NCBI GenBank assembly: GCA_012295275.1
Contig: CM022672.1
Span: 4,304,443-4,368,442, forward strand
Direction: 5' to 3'
Length of the DNA stretch: 64,000 nt
Origin: Chrysomallon squamiferum
Taxonomy: Eukaryota > Mollusca > Gastropoda > Neomphalida > Peltospiridae
Part shown: positions 1-41,912 of the stretch, one piece after another
Layout of the letters: the number at the start of each line of letters is the position of its first letter
Position numbering within the stretch: position 1 is the stretch's first letter
Program-made: the position numbers and the translations under genes
Notes under the pieces: model-generated
Told to the model about the DNA's origin: nothing
Databases searched by the model: none
The model's input: only the letters and a program-made list of their open reading frames with translations

Positions 1-3000
1 GGTGCTTTGCAAGAGTGCTCTGTTTATGTTCGACATATATTACCCAAGGCACATTACACACTGAGCAAAACAATCTATCTTATCTATATTTACACTTTCC
101 ACCATGATCTGTTTTTTCATGAAGACATTTTGTATCACTGACAATCAGTTTGTTGCTCAAAAAAATATAAATGGCTCTGAATATAAAAATTACATGAAGT
201 GTAATTGGCAGAAATTAGTTCATATGATTTCTTTTTCATTCTTTTATTTCTGTTTTTTTAATATTGACATATTAAGGTGATATTTTCATTTTAATTATTC
301 ACTAGAAGCTTACAACCTCTAATCTAACTTAATGAAATATTGTTACTATATTTTAATTGATTATTATGTATATACCCGGTGTTGTTTTTTGCTTTTTAAA
401 ATAAATATCTAATACAATTTTTGATTACTGCTGTTAGGATAATTGTCAAGCGATAATTAAAGTACATAATAAATTCATGTGGTAAGTACACCGTTATAAA
501 GGATGGGAATAATTATATCTCTGATTTGCTTCCTGTGAAATGTTAAGATATCAAATCAGTTTATTAGTGATGTTTGCTGGAATGGCTCAGCACCTCCCTA
601 CATTTTATAGCCTTTCTAAAACCTAATGATTTGACTACTGTGTCATTAGAACTTGTTTTCACCACTGCAGGTGGAATAACTAATATATTTAATGGGCAGT
701 TGTAGTTGTTTGACTGAGGTGGTCAAGATAATGACCGAGATAGAGTTTCTAGATGAGTGGGTTTTTCCCATGGATTGCTGGACACAGGATGGTGAAAATC
801 CCTAAGGGTGTGGAATTAAAATCTGTTGTGCATTAAGGGTGGGTTTAGGGGAGGTTATGCTTCACCAGGTTTGTTGATTATAAAGGATAAGAACTGACAA
901 CAAATTCCTAAGATAAAGATAATCTGGTTTAATCTTAGTAAGCATTTGTTAACATCAAGGGGAATTGAATCCTGTTACAATGTTTAGTTAGAATGTTTTA
1001 GGATTTGTTTTTAAAAAGCATTAAATAAAGTTTCAGATGATGCAGTATGCAAGCTTTTAAGAATTTAAAACAAAATAATAATAAATAAATACATAAAATA
1101 AAAAATATAAAGAAATGAAAAAGGAAAGAAAGAAAGGAAGGAAGAAGAAAACTATTATTTTATTAATTAGTAGAATCCAGCATATATGTGTGACAGAGAA
1201 ATATAAAAACAAAGAGAAGATCTCCAAGAAACAGTATTATATTACCTGTATCAAAGCTAATTGTTTATATTGAATACAGTGTACATTTCAAACAACTGTT
1301 CAAATAAACAAAAATCCTGAGAATATTTCAGATGGGTGTGGGGAGATAACTATTAATATTACTTCACATTGCAAACATAAAAGAAATATTACTTTAAGTG
1401 GCGACAAGTATAATTTTCTAATGCATCCTGTTTATTTGACATAAGGAAACTGTAAGTATTTTTATCTGTGTTTATAATAACAGGCGGCCCTCACCATTTC
1501 AACACTGACCAGATGTCCTATCACATGGCTGTACTGGGAACATTTTTTGAACATATTTCTAAGAGTTACACATCAATTAAGTTTTCATCCCCCTGTAATG
1601 CAACACTTGGTTCAAATACCACACCTTCATTTCTGTTCTTGGCAAACAAGTTAATTTGTCACAGGAATCAACATATAATTGTATACTGAATAGTTCATAG
1701 TGTTGAGATTATTGCTCCACAGGGTTTTGTACTATGTCTGTGAGTGAAGGTAGCCTCTTAATGAAGTTACCTTGGTTTACTGCAAGTATTTCTAAAAACC
1801 AAAATATGAAACCCATTCTAATTTTAATGTTAATGGTGTTCTGTTTACCCTTCAAGCTCATTAAAGTGTTAGTATTCTGTTACTCCTGTAATAAGGGCAT
1901 AGAACTGTCCTGTGACTGTGTGCGTATTGAAATCTTCAATAGATCTTCCTCTCCACTAAAAATGACATAAGTCCCTTAACCAATATACATATTCCAGCTA
2001 TTACACAAACACACACACATTATGAGGTGGCTGTCTACAGGCAACAGGGGCCCTGTCATCTAACAGTTAATTGCTTCATACCAGTGTTAATGACTGACCG
2101 GCTGTGGATTATTAGAGATACAGCATAGGCTGATGCATGTGTTTATTGTCAGTGCTGGTTTATTTGTTAATGTATTGTCAGTATGTGCTTGGTTATTTGC
2201 TCATTCTTAGCCAGAATTTTATTACTAAGAAAACAGATGGTGCAGACAGTCATGATTTTAATTTATGTATAGTTTTTAAACTTTGGACATAGATACAGGT
2301 TTTAGTTTTTTGATGTTCTAGAGTTGCCTAATTCAAGGTATACTATAAAGTTGTAATGTGTTATCTGCTTTTAGTTTACCCATCATAATTCTTGAATTCT
2401 TAGTTGTTCTTTTTGTTGTTTTTTCTAAATTAGTAAGATAAGTAACAGTAATTATTTTTTTTACATGTTTATTATTATTATTTAGAAAGTTGTTAAATAA
2501 AAAAAATGCTTATATTTCCTAATAATTATCTTTCTTGACTTTCATTATAATCTTGTCTTCCGTCTGGGATTGTTTGTGTATGTGTGTGTATGTCTACTGG
2601 TGTCTAGCCATGTGCTGTCATGTTATGAAATGATAATTTATTACAATAAGCAGTGTTTGAGATCTTTTTGTCTTCCATCTCTTAAGTGAGTGACAGCTTC
2701 CTTGTTTATGACATAGTGAACTTAGTAACTCATATCATTAACACTGTCCCATCGCAGGCCGCATGGACATCTTTACAAAACATTTTAACCATTCCAAATA
2801 ACGCACGAGTTTCCTGCAGTTTCACCACGCAGTTCCAGCACAAGAAGGCTTGCCAGGAGAGTATATTAATAGTGTTTATGAGTTAACATATTTGTAGCAA
2901 AATGCACTTGTTTCCTCAAGTTCACGACACATTTTCACAATTGTGACAGAAAGTAAAATTACGTACCAGCCGACCCTAGTGCAAAAAAATCCCACTTCCA

Positions 3001-3566
3001 GATTGGTAGCAGTGCTGAAATGGAATTATTTTCTCTGAATACCAGACTGAACCACCCTAAACTCTGCATATGTTGGCTTCCAGAAATTGTGAAATGTTTC
3101 TAAATGTGATTTGTAATAAAGGGATTTTCAGTTGTATTTAGTATATAGAAATGTTGATAAATGTTTTAGTATATAGGTTGTATTTAATACTGAAATTTGT
3201 ATTTTTGGTATTTTTATTAAAGATGGTCATGCTTAACACTGACTGCTAGAAATTAATTTAAGAAAATTACTTTAAATGAATGATTATATAATGTATGTGT
3301 TATTTTCAAAGTCTGTAAACGGATTAAATAATGCTGATTTTTGCCAGAAAGTCAACACTAAATAATTTTAGAAACAGTTTTCTTGGTTTTGTAGATTTTT
3401 TCAGTGTAATTTTTATAATGGTTGAATTTCAATTAAAAGGAGAATGAATATCTTCTGCTAATATATGAGAATGGCTTCTTTTAATAAAGGCATATGAAAA
3501 TATATTATAAACTGCTTTTAAAAAAAATTACTATAAAATGCTTATTTCTTTATTTTTGTTTTTCAG
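1..3566. other. Upstream region / probable 5' UTR intron of FGFR
   Basis: No convincing coding exon is visible. The stretch is AT-rich and CpG-poor like the FGFR introns downstream, and it ends in a splice acceptor (pyrimidine tract then AG at 3565-3566). I therefore infer that it is the intron between an unseen upstream 5' UTR exon and the first coding exon. Short open frames at 1468-1689, 1734-1970 and 2686-2886 resemble no family and lack splice context. GATA-like sites occur around 910-925. Confidence 0.5.
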
Positions 3567-3653
3567 TCAATGGATATGTAATAGTGCATAGTCATTTCAG
3601 TAGTCGGAGGAGAGACGGAAGAATATGTGGTGATAGTTTACCTGTGTGATATA

Positions 3654-31840
<28,187 letters not shown>

Positions 31841-32480
31841 TTAGTCAGGATCAGTTGATTCCATCACAATTATTGGTCACAAAAAAATAAAAGGGCTTTT
31901 TCAGAATGTTAAGTTTCTGTGACATCTGAAAGATGAGACATGTATAGACAGACTGTCTTCAGAACTGTTTGGTCTGTGAAACTTCTGTGTTAGAAAATCA
32001 CTTTTTCTATAACATTTTGACAAGGAAAAAATAAAAATAACTCAGTGAAATGATAAAAATTTATTCATTTCGGTATAGGAACCATTTGTTTTTAAAAAAA
32101 AAAAACAATTTTGTGTGACTTTGAAAGAAGAAAAGAATTTTATGTATCTCATATACAAAGACCTTTTTCATTTTGGTCCAGGAAACGGGTGTTCTGAAAC
32201 AAAATTTTGAGTGTTTTTGAAGATAGGTTTTCTATTCATTTTGATCCAGGGAACATTTATGTTTTGTTTATAAATGAAATATTCTGCAGTTGGAAGCAGA
32301 TTTATGTTAGATCTTCCATAATAGGACTAAAACCAAAAGAGTGCTATTTTGATGAAGAAATCAAGATGTAAGCAAAAGTCTTTATTTCAACAAAAGGATT
32401 TTTTTTTTGTTCTTATATATGAATTTTATGTATAAATTGCAAGGAAATATTGTGCAAATAAATTTTGCTTTCAGAATATT
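31841..32480 (+). other. FGFR: FGFR 3' UTR with poly(A) signal
   Basis: AT-rich, stop-dense sequence after the FGFR stop. A canonical AATAAA at 32457-32462 gives a likely cleavage site near 32480. The CpG-poor character continues to about 37190, so longer 3' UTR forms using later AATAAA copies (for instance about 36866) are possible. Confidence 0.6.
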
Positions 32481-35400
32481 ATATTTTCATGAGCTGTAAA
32501 ATGATTTTGTCTCTGATAACTGTACATAAGTGTAGTATGCTCAAGGATATATATTTGTTGAGTTCACTTTATTTTGTTAAACCTCTGAAAAAGTAAAAAA
32601 AAAAAAAAAAATATATATAACAATACAAATGTAATAATAATAAAAATAATAAATAAATGAATGAAAAATAATTAAAATAATTAAAAAAAAAAAAACAATA
32701 GGAGAAGAAAGTGTATATTTGTTTTAGTAGTAATAACTCAGCTTTTAAAGAATTTGCCGCAAACAGTTTGCTACCCCTGTGTGCCAATCTCATGTCATTT
32801 GTATATTTTTTCATAATGCATCTTCAGTCTATAGTCCCTTAGATGTGCAAGATGTAGCAGATCACATTTCTATATTGGTAAAAGTTCATAGTGCATCATG
32901 TTACTAATTTTATATTCAGAAATATGTTATTTGCCTAAAAACAGGGAAAATATTGAGTAATATACAATTTTTGAGGATGTTTTTAAATAACAAGAAATGC
33001 TTTCTAATTGTTGATTGGAAGTCTTTTCTCTGTGCAAAACTTTTATATGAAATATATATAAAAATTAAATACAGTTTACATTAATTAAATCACTGTCATT
33101 GATGTTGCATATAGTGAATATTATACATTAAGTTTCATTTGTTTTGACTTGACCCATACTAGATTGTGTAAGAGATTAAGTCTGAGATGTGTATGTGTGA
33201 AAGGTATATTATAGTTTTTAATCAGGTTTGTCACAGATTATTTACACAAGTTTACTACAAGATTATTGGCTATTCAGTCAGGTAATTTGAAAGAACTGTT
33301 CCAGACATTATCAACAGTATTGAAAAAAGGGTGGAAAGGTTTTGTTGTCGTTTTAATATAAATAATTGTTTTCATTACTTTTTTAATTTTATTTTTTACT
33401 TTAATGATTTGAAAAATAACAGATCTATTAAATGTAACAGATGTGTTTTATATTTAAAACAATACTGCAAACCACCCCTTTTTGGCCTCAGGAACAGCTC
33501 CTAAATATAATCTCACGGCACAAGTACACTCCATTAAATGTTCATATTAATCACTGGTTATTCTTTGTGGTAATCATTTTGATGTTGTAAAAAATCTTTT
33601 AAGGGTTTTATTATTTGTTTTAATCTTTAACTAGCTTTGATTTTAAACATTGATGTTTTAACAGTGTAAGCATCAGTGATTTTAAAGTCATCAAGTCATA
33701 TATGTTATTTATCAGTTCATCATACACACCCACTAGGTATATTTGTGCCCTGAGATCATTGTGTTCATGTTTTGTGTTTGTTGTTTTGAAATTCCAATAC
33801 AGTCAAATCTTTTTATCCAGTAAAATTTTATCTCTAGTAATATGTACATTATCAATAAAAATGACATGTTTTTTTAATATTTCTCTTTAATTATGAATAG
33901 AAAGAAACATTTAAAGCAAAATAGACAAATATAAAACAGTTCTGACAATCAGAAATAATCAAATTAATAAAATTAATAACTGAAATTTCCATGACTTGGT
34001 CATGAACTTTTGAGTAGAATTCGATTTTCAAAATGGCTGAAACTATTGTATCAGAACCATTGTTTCAGTTAAGTAGCAATAACCCTATTTATAATAATAG
34101 GAACACAAATGTTCTGTTTTTTAATTTATAGAAAGTTACAATACACTAGAACAAAAATCAAAATGCACTTATTAATTTGATAAACTGATTTGGCTGTAGA
34201 GGATTTTAATGTGTCTTGCCAAAATACAACTGCATTTATAGAGGACCACTGCCAATTTGCAATATATATTTGAGAAAAGCATTTAGTTATACATTTTTCA
34301 GATTTGTTAGTATACTTTTTAACTAGCAGCCATCAAAAATAGAACAATATCACTCATTCCCTGTCATGTTGCTTTATGTCAGATTTTATATATCTGTTTT
34401 GAGGACTACACAATGTTGGCTTTTTAAAAATTATTCATTGTTAACATTCTTTTGTTGTTTTAATTTATTCTTTTTTAAGGTACTTAAAATTTTGGTTTTA
34501 AGCCTAATTATTGCAAATAATGTAAATGATTTGTTGCTAAATTTAACTGATTAGTTTTTATTTTTCCAATCAATTCATCTTGATCAAATTTATTAACATT
34601 AATATTTAATTTCCATAACTTACATTTGTTTTTTGTTGTTATTACATATTTTTTTTTTTTTTTTTTGGTTTTCATTTTAATTATTATTATTTAATCAGTT
34701 GGCCAGCTTAAGACCTAATTTAGGTGCATTATATAAATAATGTGCAATTTGTCTTTTTATTTACTCAACATATGTTGTTGCCAATATTCAACAAGTCTGA
34801 TATATAGTGCTTCCACAAATGTGTTCATTGTTTCTATTATTAGTTTGCAGCATTTGCTAACCTGACTGCCAAACTTTGGAGTAAATTTTAATAATCTAAA
34901 TTATTAATACTATCTTTATTTTGTGGTGATTTGTTAAATAAGTTATGTTGTTTCAAAGTACTTAATGATTTGTAAAAATGAAGAACTATGAGCTATCATA
35001 ACATAGCTACAAAAACTGTATATGTATGTATGTATAGTGTTCAAATGTTGTATAATGTTTTTATGATATCTATAAATATCTATCTATCTATCTATATATT
35101 ATGAGCATTTATGTAGCACTGTGTGCACAAGGGCAATACTGACAATCAGAGTCAAAGTAAATATACAAATCTTGTATTTTCATCCAAATGGAGATTGCAT
35201 GGTAAAAATGACATATATTTGATTATTTAGAAAGTAAAACAGAACTTGATTGGTAACTGAAGAATTTGTGGGTTAAAACACCAATTGAAATGTTTGCATT
35301 TCAGTGAAGACTGAAACCAGCTTTACTAAAAGCACTTTCATTTCTTCCAAGAAAGAAATGTGTTTTGAGTCACCAGTATTAATTAGCTTTTATATATGCC

Positions 35401-36474
35401 AGACACAAAAGAACACAAATAAAAAGATAACTTTGGAGACAATGTGTACAACCAGTCTTTCAAATTTTACATACATGCACTCCAAATATTTAGTGTAGAA
35501 CACATTATTGCAACAATGAAAGCCAGCTAAAGTGTTTTTTAATTATTGAAATAATGAGCCACTTTCTGGTTAAGTAATAATTAAAATGAATCTCTGTTTT
35601 GATTGGTTCATGCAGATCATGGCTGTCAGTGGTTTTAAACTGGTACACGATACACTGTTTGTGACTGGCTCATCAGGAACCAATGGGAATAATTGCTGTT
35701 GATTACTGAAAAAAGGACTTCTTAGTCTTTCTTTTTTCTTTTTTTTTTTTTTTTTTTGATGAATCAGACAAAGTAATTGGTATTGTAAATAGTGGCGATT
35801 CATGGTTTAACTGGTTGGTCTTGGAAACATCCAGTACTCTAAGCAGCTTATTTGAAGTAAAGAAAGGAACACAATTATTTTGCATTTAACAGCATTCAAC
35901 TAAAACTGGTAACATGCAAATCTCCAAGCAAACATATCGCTTTTGACAACATTCATTACATGCAGTGCATTTTTGTAAAAAAAGAATGTTTTTTTTTTCA
36001 TTTAGAAAATTTTGTTTTTTAATTATATATTTTATTTTTTTATTGCTAGCAGGCAGCAGCATTCATTCAGCTTATGACAAAAGTTGTGTCATGACTGAAG
36101 TTTTCTTTGAAAATTTCAGTTAGTATCAATTTCTACAGTTTAAATATTTGCTACAAACAGTTTTATCTTTTTTGAGTAAATTTTAGAATTTTTCTGAGAC
36201 TTTTTTACATTTTGCATTGATTAACAAATCTGGAATTGATTTGTTTTGGCAAAATCATGCATTTTTGTCATTTAGTTTCTTTTAATGACAAGTACTACTA
36301 ATTTCAGCAGAGGTACTTTTTAAAGGTATAATTACCAACTTTAATACCAATCATTCAACTTCTCTGATACAGCCTGGCAATGATAACAAGTTATTTCAAA
36401 ATAAATATAATTTAGTTCTGTGTTTCCGTCTATTAATTAGTTCAGAAAATCACTAAATAATGAAACAGATTTGA

Positions 36475-36506
<32 letters not shown>

Positions 36507-37190
36507 CTTTTTGGGAAGGAGAAAGTACATTATAAACAAATACTAAATAAGAAAATAGGTTTGAGTAATAATGATGATGATGATGATGATATTTTGGGAA
36601 AAGAGGAAATACATTATAAATATGTACATTTGTAATTATTTATTCATTGGAAGTTGTGTCATTCTTAACATTATAACTTTGAGACAGCTTGATATCATTG
36701 CTCATGGTGAATTACATCACAGACATCATTTTATAATTAGAAAATCAAGATTTAACATGGCTCATTCAAATGCCTGCCTCTTTCAGCACCATGTACATTT
36801 TAATCATGCTACTAGTAAAGTGCTGTTCTTGTTTGTAAATGATGTAAAATGCTGTAATTAGTACCAATAAAAACACCAATAATATTCAGTCTTTTGTTTT
36901 TTTCTAGTTACCTGTTTTCACCACCAGTATGACAAACATTTCTATTATTATTAGTATGACAAACATTATTATTATTTTTATGTTATTATTTCTTTATTAT
37001 TTATATATATATATATATATATTTTTTTTTTTGTTGATGTGTCTAATTAATTTATTAATTGCGAGAAATTAAATACTATAAGTCAGTTCTGTTGCAAATA
37101 ATAAAATTATAATGTCTACCAGTGATTTCTCTTCATATAATCTTAAACACAGAAACTTAATGGTGTAAAAATGTAATTTATAACTTGCAC
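32481..37190. other. CpG-poor, AT-rich tract downstream of FGFR
   Basis: No gene is recognised. It contains homopolymer runs, AT-rich single-copy sequence, and a local duplication at 36452-36620. CpG depletion here is like that in the FGFR gene body, which suggests methylated, transcribed DNA (an extended 3' UTR or read-through), but no splice or coding evidence supports a separate gene. Confidence 0.5.
36452..36620. repeat. Two-copy tandem duplication with diverged microsatellite cores
   Basis: Copy 1 (36452-36537) and copy 2 (36542-36620) share ACTAAATAA, TTTGAGTAATA, TTTTGGGAA and ACATTATAAA in the same order. The core is (AAT)n in copy 1 and (GAT)n in copy 2, so the cores changed after duplication. 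Confidence 0.8.
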
Positions 37191-37204
37191 GTTTTATTCA
37201 GTTG

Positions 37205-37571
37205 TCATGGTCCAATCACTTTCAAACGGTTTTCCTCAAGTGCAATTGCGGAAAATTTTGATTTCTACTTGCGCAGAATAGCTCTGTTGGACGTTTGGAT
37301 GAATCTCGCTGTCTCCGTCAGAGATACGTCTATATCATTTTTTAGTTAATCTTTGCCATTCATTCCGGCTAGTATACGCGTTTAACAAAGCTGTCACATG
37401 TCAATCAGATGACCGAGACGTCACTATCTCGGTCGAATCGAACTTTCGAAGTTTCTGAGTTGGTGATTTTATGATAGGGGTCTTGGGTTTCTTCTTGTAG
37501 TGTATGTAAGTTCGACTGCTTGGTACTTTTTAAGGTACCGGAGAAGTCGAAAATGACCGATCTAAAGGAAG
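37205..37571 (+). promoter_or_regulatory. Promoter-like CpG patch with possible short first exon
   Basis: The patch holds a CCAAT box (37212-37216), a perfect inverted repeat GACCGAGA/TCTCGGTC (37411-37418 and 37427-37434) around a CRE-like GACGTCAC, and then an ATG at 37553 running six codons to a GTAAAT donor (37572). It could be the start of an unannotated transcript. No matching downstream coding exon was found, so the role is inferred. Confidence 0.3.
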
Positions 37572-37593
37572 GTAAATCCAAAATTATTGTTAA

Positions 37594-37743
37594 ATGAGTA
37601 CACTAGCTGGAATCGTTGCCGGTATGGTTGGCAAAGATCAGCTGAAAAACTGTATTGATCTATATCTAGCAGAGAACCAGCAACATGCATCTAAATGTTC
37701 GTCAAAGCTGTTAGGGCCAGAGAATATTAGGGCTACCTGTTAA
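37594..37743 (+). CDS. Small open frame of unknown function (49 codons)
   Basis: Begins MSTLAGIVAGMVGKDQLKNC and ends at TAA. Its composition is more protein-like than neighbouring frames, and it lies just past the promoter-like patch. It is out of frame with the ATG at 37553 and has a stop directly before its own ATG. I recognise no family; it could be chance. Confidence 0.2.
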   Translation: MSTLAGIVAGMVGKDQLKNCIDLYLAENQQHASKCSSKLLGPENIRATC

Positions 37744-40700
37744 TTAAATGGTAATAATAACAAATAGCTTTATTATGAAAAGTTTAAACAATTTCATTTC
37801 AAGTTGAAACAGATTTACTATGAGAACGGAAAATTTTGTTAGTTTTAAATAATGAATATCGCAATTAGAACAAAATTTACCAAAAATAAAATAAAATAAT
37901 AAAAATAAAATAATCGAAACCTTCAACCTCGGTATCGGCATTTTAATTATACTCCTAGTAAATACATTTTTATAAGATGTCCGTAAGCATGTGGAAAGGT
38001 AAACAAAGCATTTCAATTAGATTGGATTATTTCGCATTTCTGACTAGCAGATAAAGTTATAAAGTTATAAAGCTTTCATACCATCACTCTCCTTCCTGTT
38101 ATTGAACTCTAGTAAAACATGCAATTAACTGCATTATCAAAGTACAGCAGTTCACCACAGGTGTTTTCGACGGAAACGCTACTGACAAAAACCTTGAGGT
38201 TGTGTGGAGAGTTTGAAATTGTAAGAATATTTCATCCCTCGGCGATGCCCACGCAAAACCATAATGTTGCATTATATCTCCAGAAGATACGGAAAAATAA
38301 ACGGATCTCTATACAAACGTTTAAAATTTACAATACAATTGATTTAAGTTTCAAACTTTCCCCCTTATTTTTTAACCAGATTTATTGGCACTGTATCTCA
38401 GCTAATCGATCACTATCAGATATACTTAGTATTCATTCCAAAAGCCATCAATAGATGTCCGAAAAATGGCTTTATACTTCACCATTTAACCAGTAATATT
38501 AACTGTAAATGATGCACGAGTGAATGTTGCCTTTTTAAAATATATTAACTATTATTATTATTATTATTATTATTAAGCTCCAACAATTTTTAAAAACAAC
38601 AATAATAAAAAATAAAAAAAAAAGATAAAAAAACTGAAATGTTGATACGAAACCTCTCTATCAAATTAATATATCTGATAACATTAATACGATTTATATT
38701 GATGAAAAAGAAAACCAATACCCACATGCCATCAAAATAAAATAAAATAAAATAAAATATATATGTATTATTTTATTTTATTTACATTTTTTACAAATAC
38801 AACTTAGTTTTTATAGCAATAAATAAATATCTGTAAATTAATTGTAACTGCCAATAATACTGTCAATATTTAAATTAAAACTGACGATGTAAATATGAAT
38901 AGAATTTATATTTGCGTTTTAATTCTTCTTCTGCTTATTTATTTATTATATATTTTTTTTATCACTCTGAGAGTTATTATGATTACTGTGTAGTTTTTTC
39001 CAAATAAAAGAATGTCCAACAAATTGGATATCGAAAATGTTTAGTTATTTATTTACAACAATTACTACTGTTCCTATACTACTACTACTACTACGACTGT
39101 TACTACCACTATTAACAATTATGATTTATCTTTCTTATTTTTAACCTTTAGGTTGCTGACTGGCAATAGATCAGCAGCAGTTAAAGACAGAATTTACGGT
39201 ACGACTGTGGACAAGTTGTTATTTATTCGAGGTAGGAATTCCAGTTATCATCGGCGCGTCATTGCTTTCAGCGTTCAGTGCGGTAGCCTCTTTGAGCTCT
39301 CGTAACTGTTTGTTGAAAGCCGACGTTGTAAAACAAAACGAAGAAATCCGATGCCACGAAACTATGTCCCTCCTCCCAAAACTACACCTGTTGTGTTGGC
39401 ACAACAAAAATACGCTAGTAACGTCAACCGGAAACGGGGAGTTTTTTCGCTAGCTGTCAGTAATTGAAATTAAATACGTTTCGCTTTGATTAGCTGAATG
39501 TTGCTGGGAGACCTCAAGAGGTGACATGCTTATCGCCTGTTGCCGTCATTTCAGAGTAAAACTATACGCGATGGACTGGCAAGAACAGACGAACAAATCC
39601 ATGTTAATTATTTTCATTTAAAATAAATTAAGAGTAACTTAAAATAAATGAAACATGTCAAAGTATTATTGAAAGCATATTTTAAATTTTCATGCAAAAT
39701 GTAATTAAATTTGGCAATAACGTTAGGTCATTTTTTTTTTTTTTTTTTTTTCTAAAAAGTTTACTTAAATGTATACAAACAACGGCATAATTATTGTCAT
39801 TACCAGTTTTAACAACTATCTCTGCAAAGACAACAACAATAATAATAAATTAACATAAATTACTATTTGTTTTCAGTACAATTTTGTTTGTTTTGTTTAA
39901 TGACACAAGAACAGCATATTGTTTTTGTTGTCATTATTATTGCAAACATATATATATATATATATTTTTTTTTTTGATAATAATTATTGTTTCTAAAACT
40001 AAATCCCCAATATTTCCCCATATTACTTGATGCATTTTTTATTATTATTATATTTTTTTGTTGTTGTTGATAAGAACCTCTCTAAAGAGAGGAAAGAATA
40101 CTCCACTGTAATTTGTGACCAGTGGTGGCGGATTAGCTGCAAAAGAAGACAGCCCAAAGGAGATTTTCAGAAGAAAAACGACCATGTAAGAAATCTGACC
40201 ATTTGTATTTTTATTTTTAAAGCATTTAGGAAAATGTGTTACAAATAAAGACTGCTTCAGTAGGTTTGATCTGCTTCGTGAACCGACTTGTAAATGTCTG
40301 AGAGCCGATACCTCGAAACAAGTGTTTTTCAGCCGACATGGCTAACAACGATTATGGTTTTTATTTTCCTTAACCTCAGAATATATCGAAAATAATTGGG
40401 TGCAGATTGACCTAAAGAAAGATAAAACCTACAAGTTGATTGGTTCTTATTGGTTCATTAGAGAAGGCGGCGGCAAGTCTGTTGCGAAAGGCCTCACCAA
40501 TTGTGTTCGTTTTGCAGAGTAAACAAAGCAAGAAAATGTGTTGTGTTGGGATAAGTAGAGAGATCCACGACGTAAATGTGCCTTCGTCGGGAACCCGTGC
40601 ACACATTTAATTAATTAATTATGCACTAAATACAATTGTTATCTGTAGTGATTTATGTTGCATAACGATTTACCTAATATACGTGCAACATTTTTGAATT

Positions 40701-41380
40701 AAATTATATTAAACATTTCGTTATTTCTTTATAAATGTACTCAGGATTTTTGAAGTTATTGAGCACAAAAACGATTTCAGTCATTTTGTTAAATATATAT
40801 ATTTTTTCATAGGGTACTAAAATCGTCAACTGAATTTTAAAATACTATATTTTCCCCTGTAATTTCTCATCCATACGCCTAATCATGTCCCTTGAATGAA
40901 TGTTTGACAAGCTTATTTTAATGTTAATGATATATATATTTTTTTTTATAACAACATATCAAGCATATAGCCTTTATATAATAATGCTACGCGAAAACTA
41001 ACATGCTGCTTCTTACGTCATTTTGCAGCAGTGAATCTTTCATGTACATCATATAACAGTACAACACATACCACAGCTTTTCACGCGAACTGAGACACTG
41101 CTCTATGGCAGCAACGAGGAGTACCTGATTTCAATACCTGGAAAACATAATAACAACGTTTCTTATTGGTATGCACACATGGTAGTAATAATACTGAAAT
41201 GTACCTATATACCTATAACATTTCCATTCACTCCTTAAACTGACTTACAGTTTTATCTGTTAAACTCATTTCGGGTTTGGATTTAATGGATTATGGTGTT
41301 ATCGTCACAGGGTTACAAAAAACGCACCCACTGTTTCGGTTTGCCTCGTTTCCATTAATTAGCCTTCGCCCAAACACCGT

Positions 41381-41425
41381 GGCCGTAACGCCTTCGTTCA
41401 TTGGCTGTAACGCCTCCGTTCGTTG
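41381..41425. repeat. Two-copy 22-bp CpG-rich direct repeat
   Basis: GGCCGTAACGCCTTCGTTCA is followed 22 bp later by GGCTGTAACGCCTCCGTTCG. An inverted CCAAT box (ATTGG) spans the join. It sits in a CpG-rich patch (41330-41500), so it may be a paired factor-binding site. Confidence 0.5.
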
Positions 41426-41875
41426 CCCGAGTTTCCAATTAAAAATTCGGTGCTCTTGCGATTAGCTGCAACGTTTGACTGGTTCTGCGCATCCGGAAAC
41501 AACAGCAGTATTCTTCATTTGACGTATTTTCTGAAATTGGCAAATTTCGCAACTTATAATTATTTAACGTGAATGACTGGCGTCATTAAAAATAAACAGA
41601 CACTTGCAAAATAATTTGAATATGGTGGTGTGTGATAGATTATACTTGGAATTTTTCGTTAAGTAAATCAGATAAGCATTTAGAGTGTGTGGAATATGTC
41701 TAATAATTACGATAAATTTTAAATTATAGATAACATTATAATTTATATTAAGACCAAAAAGACATTTAGATGCTACAATATTGTCAGAAAATAATTTTGC
41801 TTCAAAATATAAATTTGTTTCCCTCTCAAAATTGTCATTTTTAAAAATCTGCATTTATTTAATTTAAAACTTATT

Positions 41876-41877
<2 letters not shown>

Positions 41878-41911
<34 letters not shown>
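41878..41911. repeat. (AAT)n microsatellite
   Basis: Perfect trinucleotide run in the intergenic block. Confidence 0.95.

Positions 41912-41912
<1 letters not shown>

Noticed and set aside
38119-38454. 111-codon open frame in the intergenic block
   Set aside because: No recognisable domain, no splice or promoter context specific to it, and composition typical of chance AT-rich frames.
39219-39460. Overlapping open frames on both strands near a possible exon (39152-39231) with acceptor and GTAGGA donor
   Set aside because: The frames contradict each other, none resembles a known family, and no partner exon in matching phase was found. The CpG-rich character alone explains the openness.
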